From Vicinamibacterales bacterium (GTDB lineage Bacteria > Acidobacteriota > Vicinamibacteria > Vicinamibacterales > Fen-181), in contig DASXVO010000027.1 of NCBI GenBank assembly GCA_036504215.1, positions 1-48,290 of the forward strand: DNA of 48,290 nucleotides. Direction: 5' to 3'. The position numbers and the translations under genes were made by a program. A model generated the notes under the pieces. That model was not told the DNA's origin. It was given only the letters and a program-made list of their open reading frames with translations, and searched no databases. How positions within the stretch are numbered: the first letter of the stretch is position 1; each line of letters opens with the position of its first letter. Positions 15,504-21,760 of this stretch are shown here, piece after piece.

Positions 15504-17342
15504 CTAGTTGCGAAGGTGGAACGGCACGCTGGTCACGATGGTGTTCGGCCTGAACAGGAGCGCGGCCTTGATGAGGAGTGCGTTCTGGTTGTGCAGGAGT
15601 TGTTGCCACCAGCGGGCGGGCACGAACTCCGGCAGGATGACGGTGACGTAGTCGTCAGGCGTCTCGGCATCGATGTGGCGGATGTAGTCGAGCAGCGGTT
15701 CCATCAACGAACGATAGGGGGAGTCGAGCACCACGAGCGGCACCCCCTGTCCCCACAATTCCCAGTCCCTGCGGACAGTCTCGGTGGCCTCTGCGTTCGT
15801 GCTGACATAGACCGCCCGTACGTCGGTTGACAGTGTTCGCGCGTAACGCAGTGCCTGCACGACGGCGCGGTGCAGGCCGCCGATCGGTATGAGTACGGTG
15901 TTCTTCCGCTTCGGATCCGGTTCCCAGCCCCTCAGCGTGAGCTGGCTGGCGACGTGGTCGTAGTGATGCCTCGTTTCGATGAAGATGACGACGAGCGCCG
16001 GGATCAGCATCAGGATGATCCACGCGCCCTCGGGCGTCTTCGTGATCGTCACGACGAGCAGGACGCCCGCTGTGACGATCGCACCAAGACCGTTGACGAA
16101 CGCGCTGCTGCGCCACCCGGAGGTCCGCAGCCGGCGCCAGCGCAGCACCATGCCTGTCTGTGAGAGCGTGAACGACAGGAACACGCCGATCATGTAGAGC
16201 GGGATCAATCGGTGCGTGTCGGCGTGGAAGATGATCAGCAGAACGGCCGCAAAGAACGTGAGGACCAGGATGCCGTTCGAAAAGGCGAGCCGATCGCCCT
16301 GGTTCATGAACTGGCGGGGCAGGAACCGGTCGCGTGCCACGATCGAGGCAAGCCGCGGGAAACCGGCGTAGGCCGTGTTCGCCGCCAGCACCAGGATCAG
16401 CATCGTCGCGCCCTGGACGATGTAGTAGAGGAGACCGCGTCCGGAGAAGATGCCACGCGCGAGCTGTGACAGGACCGTCTCGTGCGCCGCCGGTACGACG
16501 TGATACATCGACGTCATCACGCCCAGCCCGACGATCAACGTCACGGCGAGAAGCGCCATCGTGATGAGCGTCTGCGACGCATGCTTCGTCTCTGGCGGGC
16601 GGAAGCCGGGGACGGCGTTCGAAATCGCCTCCACGCCGGTCATCGCGGAGCAGCCGTTCGAGAAGGCTGTCAGCAGCGCGAATATCGTCAGCGTGCCGCC
16701 GGCGACGTGCAGGGGCGCGATCTGGACGACGGGCTGGAGGGTGCCGGTCATCGCCCGCCACAGGCCCGTTGCCAGCAAGGCGAGGAGCGAGACCGCAAAC
16801 ACATACGTGGGGACGGCGAATATCCGGCCCGACTCACGGACGCCTCGGAGGTTGCCGAGGGTGAGGAGGAAGACGAAGATCAGCGCGAGTTCGAGACGGC
16901 GTGGCGCGAGCGCCGGAAGGGCGGACGTCAAGGCTGCCACGCCGGACGCGATGCTGACCGCCACGGTCAGCGTGTAGTCGATGAACAACGAGGCTGCCGC
17001 CACGAGGCCGGCGTACACGCCAAGGTTCTCGTGCGCCACGATGTAGGCGCCGCCGCCCCCGGGATACGCGTAGATCGTCTGCCGGTACGAGAACGTGACG
17101 ATGATCAGGAGCGTGGCGATCAGAATCGCGATGGGTGGGCTGTACGTGAGTGCGGCGAGACCCCCGACAACGAGAACCCGCAGAACCTCTTCGACCGAGT
17201 ACGCGACCGACGACAGGCAGTCCGACGACAGGATTGCGAGACCGGTGACGCGCGAGAAGCGTTCCTCGTGCGCCCGGGAAGTGGGAATTGGCCTGCCGAC
17301 CAGGAACCGTTTGAACTGCGAGACGAGTGTGTCTTCTGCCAC
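15504..17342 (-). CDS. KimA-like potassium/APC family permease
   Basis: The 612-residue protein has about 12 transmembrane helices and a C-terminal cytosolic domain (about 455-612). It belongs to the APC superfamily and matches the KimA (YdaO) group in length and layout. Helix 1 reads RVTGLAILSSDCLSSVAYS, followed by YPGGGGAYIVAHENLG near helix 3. KimA imports K+ with protons and is inhibited by c-di-AMP in Firmicutes; whether this homologue is so regulated cannot be seen. The soluble end (NTVLIPIGGLHRAVVQALRYA) resembles a universal stress protein-like fold. ATG 17342 gives the usual soluble N-terminus RFLVGRPIPTSRAHEERFS. It converges with the BNR gene, the stops 15 bp apart. Confidence 0.85.
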   Translation of the reverse strand: MAEDTLVSQFKRFLVGRPIPTSRAHEERFSRVTGLAILSSDCLSSVAYSVEEVLRVLVVGGLAALTYSPPIAILIATLLIIVTFSYRQTIYAYPGGGGAYIVAHENLGVYAGLVAAASLFIDYTLTVAVSIASGVAALTSALPALAPRRLELALIFVFLLTLGNLRGVRESGRIFAVPTYVFAVSLLALLATGLWRAMTGTLQPVVQIAPLHVAGGTLTIFALLTAFSNGCSAMTGVEAISNAVPGFRPPETKHASQTLITMALLAVTLIVGLGVMTSMYHVVPAAHETVLSQLARGIFSGRGLLYYIVQGATMLILVLAANTAYAGFPRLASIVARDRFLPRQFMNQGDRLAFSNGILVLTFFAAVLLIIFHADTHRLIPLYMIGVFLSFTLSQTGMVLRWRRLRTSGWRSSAFVNGLGAIVTAGVLLVVTITKTPEGAWIILMLIPALVVIFIETRHHYDHVASQLTLRGWEPDPKRKNTVLIPIGGLHRAVVQALRYARTLSTDVRAVYVSTNAEATETVRRDWELWGQGVPLVVLDSPYRSLMEPLLDYIRHIDAETPDDYVTVILPEFVPARWWQQLLHNQNALLIKAALLFRPNTIVTSVPFHLRN

Positions 17343-17460
17343 CGCTACAGGGCTCCACCGAACGACCCGGCGCGTCCGGGGTGTGATGATGCTATCGCCG
17401 ACCGCGAAGCACGGTCAATCAATCTCGCCAGGTCGCGGGTTCCGGGAGTGGACGAAAGGG

Positions 17461-17490
17461 CTGACAGCCCGTGTCGCGGTTGGGTATAAT
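17461..17490 (+). promoter_or_regulatory. Promoter of acyP-apt
   Basis: CTGACA (17461-17466) and a perfect TATAAT (17485-17490) are separated by 18 bp. This is the best two-box sigma-70-type promoter in the window. It lies 30 bp upstream of the acyP ATG and probably drives acyP and apt together. Confidence 0.7.
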
Positions 17491-17520
17491 CCGCCGTTCG
17501 CGCTCTGACATAAGGCTAGG

Positions 17521-17796
17521 ATGATTATCGCGCGTCGGCTCACCGTCTTTGGTCGCGTCCAGGGTGTCGGATTCCGCTGGTTTGTCATCGAGCGGGCGAC
17601 CGCGGAGGGCGTGACCGGATGGGTCAGGAACCTGCCCGACGGTCGTGTTGAGATCGTGGCGGAAGGTGAAGCCGAGGCATTCGAGCGCTTCGAGCGGGCC
17701 GTTCGCAACGGGCCGCCGAGGTCGCGCGTGGACGACGTGACAACGGACATTCTGGCGCCGACCGGCCGATTTCCGACCTTCTCGGCGCGCCATTGA
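17521..17796 (+). CDS. acyP: Acylphosphatase
   Basis: Acylphosphatase hydrolyses carboxyl-phosphate bonds such as acetyl phosphate and carbamoyl phosphate in the cytoplasm. The 91-residue protein has the family length. The phosphate loop GRVQGVGFR carries the catalytic Arg19, and GWVRNLPDG carries the catalytic Asn37 that positions water. The gene opens a two-gene unit with apt, which starts 15 bp after its stop, behind a good promoter. Confidence 0.95.
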   Translation: MIIARRLTVFGRVQGVGFRWFVIERATAEGVTGWVRNLPDGRVEIVAEGEAEAFERFERAVRNGPPRSRVDDVTTDILAPTGRFPTFSARH

Positions 17797-17811
17797 CCGG
17801 GACTCTCACCG

Positions 17812-18327
17812 ATGGACACACTCAAATCGCGCATCCGATCCATTCCCGATTTCCCGAAACCGGGAATCTTGTTCTACGACATCACGACGCTGCTGCGTGA
17901 TCCGGTTGGATTCAAGACCGCACTCGACTGCCTCACGGACCCATACAAGGGGAAGGGCATCGCCCTCGTCGTGGGCATCGAGAGCCGTGGGTTCATCCTG
18001 GGCGCGGCCGTGGCCGACCGCCTCGGGGTTGGCTTCTGTCCGATTCGCAAGCCGGGCAAGCTGCCCGCGCCAACGATCAAGGAGTCCTTCCAACTCGAGT
18101 ACGGCAGCGATGCGATCGAGATCCACCAGGACGCGGTCGAGTCGGGGCAGCGAGTGCTCGTGGTGGACGACGTGCTGGCCACTGGCGGGACCGCCAGGGC
18201 CGCGGCGCGCCTGGTCAAGCGGTTGGGCGGCGAGTTGCACGGCCTGGCTTTCCTGATCGAACTGGTGGGACTGAACGGCCGCGCGCTCCTCGAAGGCGAG
18301 CAGATCTATTCGGTGCTGAAGTACTAG
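17812..18327 (+). CDS. apt: Adenine phosphoribosyltransferase
   Basis: Apt salvages adenine by joining it to PRPP to make AMP. The 171-residue protein has the standard length. The PRPP-binding motif [14 protein letters not shown] is at about 115-128. The N-terminal hood sequence [18 protein letters not shown] and the flexible loop KPGKLPAP are typical of this enzyme. It follows acyP closely and is followed by a hairpin terminator and tRNA-Arg. Confidence 0.97.
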   Translation: MDTLKSRIRSIPDFPKPGILFYDITTLLRDPVGFKTALDCLTDPYKGKGIALVVGIESRGFILGAAVADRLGVGFCPIRKPGKLPAPTIKESFQLEYGSDAIEIHQDAVESGQRVLVVDDVLATGGTARAAARLVKRLGGELHGLAFLIELVGLNGRALLEGEQIYSVLKY

Positions 18328-18337
18328 AAGTGCGGGG

Positions 18338-18359
18338 AAATCACTCCCGGAGTGGTTTT
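18338..18359 (+). terminator. Probable terminator after apt
   Basis: CACTC (18342-18346) and GAGTG (18350-18354) pair around a CCG loop. The flanking AAAT and GTTT extend the stem to about nine pairs with one wobble, and the descending arm runs into TTTT. It lies 11 bp after the apt stop. Confidence 0.5.
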
Positions 18360-18388
18360 CGCTCGCACGTGCCATAATTGGCAGCTAG

Positions 18389-18465
18389 GCGCCCGTAGCT
18401 CAGCAGGATAGAGCATCGGTTTCCTAAACCGGAGGTCGCGCGTTCGAGTCGCGCCGGGCGCACCA
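18389..18465 (+). tRNA. tRNA-Arg (anticodon CCT)
   Basis: This 77-nt gene has acceptor arms GCGCCCG (18389-18395) and CGGGCGC (18455-18461), discriminator A and an encoded CCA (18463-18465). The anticodon loop TTCCTAA gives CCT, which reads AGG. The T arm has CGTTCGAGTCG. A CATAAT at 18373-18378 could be its -10. The DNA after it is a gene-poor stretch with remnants, the kind of site where mobile elements integrate, but no attachment repeat was seen. Confidence 0.97.
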
Positions 18466-18498
18466 TCTACGACCAACACACATCACGAGATAGCGAGA

Positions 18499-18530
18499 CG
18501 GCCTGGCAATCATCGCCAGGCCGTTCGTGT
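18499..18530 (+). terminator. Hairpin after tRNA-Arg, probable terminator
   Basis: CGGCCTGGC (18499-18507) and GCCAGGCCG (18515-18523) form a perfect 9-bp stem with a 7-nt loop, 33 bp after the tRNA. The following TTCGTGTCT is a weak T tract, so termination may be incomplete. The spacing and shape match the terminator after tRNA-Pro. Confidence 0.6.
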
Positions 18531-19328
18531 CTGGGGCCTCAGGGATGCGCCCCGCCCCGCAGCCTCTCGCCGTCACGCCCGCGCCGATCGCGAACACGCA
18601 CTCCTCCGAACCGTTCGACGCGGAAAGCGCCACCTTCTCTCGCGAGCTCGACCGCTCGGAACGGCCGCATCAACCAGGGGGTTCGTCGAGATGCCGCTGC
18701 CTAGGTCGGCAGCGGCGGGCAGGTCAATGCCACCGGGTCGAGGCTCCGGTCGTTCTGGGTCCCGTGGTTGTTCGAGATCGTCACATCGGACGCGTTGGTG
18801 ACCAGGATCCCCTGCGCCTGGGCGTTTCTCACGGTGAAGCCGCTGACGACGACATGCTCTCGTCCCTCGCCTGCCCCTGCGCGGGCAACTCCCGCACCGC
18901 CGCCAGCCGCAGCTGGTGAGAGGACGACCGTCTCAGGGGACGATGGCGCAGGACGTGATCGATGGCAGTCCCAGCCCCCAGCACGATCCGGACGTGCGCA
19001 CGGCTGCGCGCTGCGGGCGCTCCAGGTGACGGAAAGCGGGACGCACGACCGGCGGCCATTCAGCGCCGTGGCCGGCAGGACGGACCCGCTGGAAGAGCCG
19101 TCGAGTCGCGGGGAACGGGACTGCATCGAGCCTCCTGCCGCGTGTCGGAGCATGGGGACTTCGTCCTTGTTCCGTCGGCCGAAACAGCGATAATCAGGCT
19201 GTGCCTGGGCGGGACGGCTCTTCCGTACGCGGGGCGCCCGAGGGGTCCGATGGCTGGCGCCGGGTCAGCCCGCGCAATGGTGTCCCCAGGATTTCCCGCT
19301 CGGGATTCCTGTCGTCTCGGAGGGGTCG
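18524..19328. other. Gene-poor stretch between tRNA-Arg and a radical SAM gene
   Basis: About 800 bases carry no intact gene. The only recognisable protein-like sequence is a beta-helix remnant on the minus strand (18701-18937). Other frames are short and have arbitrary composition. A strong GGAGGGG site at 19318-19324 belongs to the next gene. Confidence 0.6.
18701..18937 (-). pseudogene. Remnant of a right-handed parallel beta-helix protein
   Basis: The C-terminal 50 codons of a minus-strand frame include VVVSGFTVRNAQAQGILVTN and then ASDVTISNNHGTQNDRSLDP. This is the repeating pattern (V-x-G-F-x-x-x-N, G-I-x-x-x-x-x-x-x-x-I-x-x-N) of pectate-lyase/NosD-type beta-helix proteins. It stops after about two coils, and upstream codons lose the pattern in all frames. 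I infer a decayed exported or surface protein. The boundaries are approximate. Confidence 0.5.
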
Positions 19329-20813
19329 ATGGCCCGAGTGCTCTTCGTCCTGCCTGTTCCGGAAAGCTACGGCGCCGAGAGACCACTCCTCAATTTCATG
19401 CAGGGGAACGCCGGAATCTCGCTGATGGCCGGGCTGCTGAAGGCTCATGGCCACGAGACAGAAGCATTCGTGGCAGGCCACAACCACATGGCGGCCGGCC
19501 GTCGCCTGCTGAATCTGACGATCGCGCGATTCAGGCCGGACGTCGTCGGTTTCTCGGCGATGGCGCCGACCTTTCAGGCCTCGGTCCACCTGGCGCGATC
19601 ACTCCGGCGGCATCATCCGGGACTGTACCTGGTGGCTGGGGGCCCGCACGTCTCTCTGAACCCGGAGACCACGCTCGATGCCGGTTTCGATGCCGCGTGC
19701 GTCGGGGAGGGTGAACACCCCCTTCTGGAATTGACGGAACAGCTGAGCCGCGGCCAACGGCCAACGAGCATCGCCAATTTCTGGTTTCGCAACGGAACGG
19801 AGACTGAGAGAAACCCACCCCGGCCGTTTCTGGAAGACCTCGACTCCCTACCGCCGGCTGACTACGACGTGTGGCAGAAGTGGGTCGATCCGGAAATGCT
19901 GTCGCTCTACGTCAAGGCGGGAATGCCCACGGTGAGTGTTCTGCTGAGTCGGGGCTGTCCGTTCCGATGCACCTACTGCTCAAACCACGCACTGAGCAGA
20001 CTGGCCTCCGGACCCTATGTGCGAGTCCGGTCCCCGGACGCCATCGTCGCCGACGTTCGGACGGCCTCGCAGCTTCATCCGGGCGTGCACGATATCTATC
20101 TCGAAGTTGAGACGATCGGCCTGAACCAGGAATGGGCCCTCGCCCTGTTCGAACGGCTGGAGGCGTTCAACGCCGAACGGACGTCTCCGCTCCGCTTTGG
20201 CTGCAATCTGCGGGTGATTCCAGGTCTGCAACCAGACGCCTTGTTTGCCGCGATGCAGACTGCCAACGTCAGGTTTCTGAACATCGGGCTCGAGTCAGGG
20301 TCCGAGCGTCTCCGCACGGAGGTTCTGCATCGTCACTACTCGAACGACGACATGGTGAGGACTGTGGCTGCGGCTCGGCGGTACGGCCTTCGCTTCACTC
20401 TGTACAATCTGATCGGAATCCCAGGAGAGACCTACGAGGACTTTCTCGAGACGGTCAGGATGAACCGGATCCTCGCTCCGGACGAACACATGACGAGCAT
20501 CTTCGAGCCGTATCCTGGCACGGAGCTGCACGTGGTCTGCGAGGAACGCGGGTACCTCCGCACGGTGCGCTATGACCCGCTCGGCCGGCAGCGCGCTCAA
20601 CTCGATCTCCCCGGCTTTTCCAGGGCGACGATCCAGCGTTGTTCGAATTGGTTCGACTACTACGTGTTCAAAGGCAGGATGTCGAACCGCCAGTTGTTAC
20701 TGCGGATCGGAACACGCTGGTTCCGATCCTCCCGCCTGCTTGTGACGGTGTCGCACTGGAGACCGCTGGCTCGGATTCTTCGTATCCTCAAGTCGCGAGT
20801 CCGGCCGGCCTGA
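19329..20813 (+). CDS. B12-binding-type radical SAM protein in a decayed region
   Basis: The intact 494-residue protein has a cobalamin-binding-like N-terminal domain (about 1-150, with FRPDVVGFSAMAPTF, VAGGPHVSLNPETTL and CVGEGEHPLLEL). The radical SAM domain has CPFRCTYC (Cys210, 214, 217), then FLNIGLESGSERL, NLIGIPGETYEDFLE and FEPYPGTEL. The classical DxHxxG cobalamin ligand is not evident. The C-terminal 70 residues are basic and hydrophobic, which may bring the enzyme to a membrane. Relatives modify lipids, surface sugars or natural products, but the substrate cannot be assigned. ATG 19329 has GGAGGGG 4 nt upstream. It is flanked on both sides by broken surface-polysaccharide-type genes. 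Confidence 0.88.
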   Translation: MARVLFVLPVPESYGAERPLLNFMQGNAGISLMAGLLKAHGHETEAFVAGHNHMAAGRRLLNLTIARFRPDVVGFSAMAPTFQASVHLARSLRRHHPGLYLVAGGPHVSLNPETTLDAGFDAACVGEGEHPLLELTEQLSRGQRPTSIANFWFRNGTETERNPPRPFLEDLDSLPPADYDVWQKWVDPEMLSLYVKAGMPTVSVLLSRGCPFRCTYCSNHALSRLASGPYVRVRSPDAIVADVRTASQLHPGVHDIYLEVETIGLNQEWALALFERLEAFNAERTSPLRFGCNLRVIPGLQPDALFAAMQTANVRFLNIGLESGSERLRTEVLHRHYSNDDMVRTVAAARRYGLRFTLYNLIGIPGETYEDFLETVRMNRILAPDEHMTSIFEPYPGTELHVVCEERGYLRTVRYDPLGRQRAQLDLPGFSRATIQRCSNWFDYYVFKGRMSNRQLLLRIGTRWFRSSRLLVTVSHWRPLARILRILKSRVRPA

Positions 20814-20864
20814 CTCACGCTGCGTTGCGCCGGAACCGACAGGCTCGGCTCATTCCGGCGTGAG
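20814..20864 (+). terminator. Interrupted hairpin directly after the radical SAM gene
   Basis: CTCACGC (20814-20820) and GCCGGAA (20829-20835) pair with the contiguous TTCCGGC plus GTGAG (20853-20864), leaving an 8-nt bulge on the 5' arm. It begins right after the stop codon. There is no T-run, so it may be a transcript-end stabiliser or a weak terminator. The 165 bases after it (to about 21030) show no gene. Confidence 0.35.
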
Positions 20865-21029
20865 AGGAGGGCGCCGGCCCTGGTGAGTTCGATCCGCTCG
20901 ATGACAGGTTCGTCCGTCAACCGATTCGGGCTCATGCGAGCAGCCGCTGGTTCGCCGTCTCAGCAAGGGCTCGCTCGGCGCGCCTCTCTGTAGGGCCTCG
21001 GGCACGCCGGTGGTTGTCCTGCGTACACC

Positions 21030-21582
21030 GCCGCTCAACCGAGCGCTGGCCCGATCTGCGAAATCCCCGCACCTTCAACGAGAAGGTGATCTGCAAGATC
21101 CTCTACGATCGCCGAACCTATCTCACGCTGTTCGCCGACAAGCTGGGCATACGGGCCTACGTGCGCTTGCGCGCACGTGGCTGAAGCAGAACCATGCAAA
21201 CGTCCACGGTGAGTGGGCCTACGGCGCTGTCACCCCGACCGTGTACGCCGAGCAGTTTCTCGTCGGCGAGGACGGTGGCATTCCGGACGACGACAAGCTG
21301 TTCGTCTTCAACGGCCGGGTCGGCGTGATCCAGGTCGATCGCGACAGGCATGGAGACCATCCCCAGCGTCTGTACGATCCGGGCTGGGGAGATCTCGAGG
21401 GAACGGTGATCGCGGCGCGATGTCGGGCCGTGCGACGGGACGACGGGTCCGTCGCCACGGTGGTGACTCCGAGTGGTGGATTCACGTGGACCCTCCCACG
21501 TGACGCCAACCTCGGCGGCCTCGATGCGTCTGCTCGCCGCGATGAAGGGATGGGAATCACCCGTGACGGCCGCATCATCTGA
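21030..21582 (+). pseudogene. TupA-like ATP-grasp gene, broken (frameshift and internal deletion)
   Basis: Two protein pieces in different frames match the TupA-like ATP-grasp family used in teichuronic-acid and surface-polysaccharide synthesis. The first (about 21040-21180) reads ERWPDLRNPRTFNEKVICKI and then TLFADKLGIRAYVRLRA before TGA at 21182. The second, in the frame ending at 21582, reads TWLKQNHANVHGEWAYGA, then GGIPDDDKLFVFNGRVGVIQ and VDRDRHGDHPQRLYD. The 60-80 residues expected between them, including the ATP-binding glycine loop, are missing, and the C-terminal end loses similarity. It cannot make a working enzyme. The 165 bases after it include a short frame with LNDPKTLESVIRSWIEP, origin unknown. 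Confidence 0.7.
21159..21178. repeat. 20-nt inverted repeat at the deletion point of the TupA pseudogene
   Basis: ACGTGCGC (21159-21166) and GCGCACGT (21171-21178) are exact reverse complements around TTGC. It spans the point where the two TupA-like frames join, so it may mark how the internal segment was lost. Confidence 0.7.
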
Positions 21583-21747
21583 TCGTTGGCCGGCGTGCTG
21601 AACGATCCCAAGACGCTGGAGTCGGTGATCCGAAGCTGGATCGAGCCGAAGAGGCCTTGACGCCGGGAGACGAGTCAACCGATGACGCGGTGAAGGCCTT
21701 CCGCCCACAATGCCCGACGGGCGTCGTCAAGGCTGCTGAGCTCCGGG

Positions 21748-21753
21748 TATAGT
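21748..21753 (+). promoter_or_regulatory. -10 box on the start of the TonB-dependent receptor gene
   Basis: TATAGT lies 7 nt before the ATG at 21761, and there is no Shine-Dalgarno between them. If used, the transcript would start at or next to the ATG. No convincing -35 is visible. Confidence 0.45.
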
Positions 21754-21760
21754 TGTAGCC

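Noticed and set aside
18424-18633. Minus-strand frame ending [11 protein letters not shown]
   Set aside because: The end is the translated complement of tRNA-Arg, a common false gene call.
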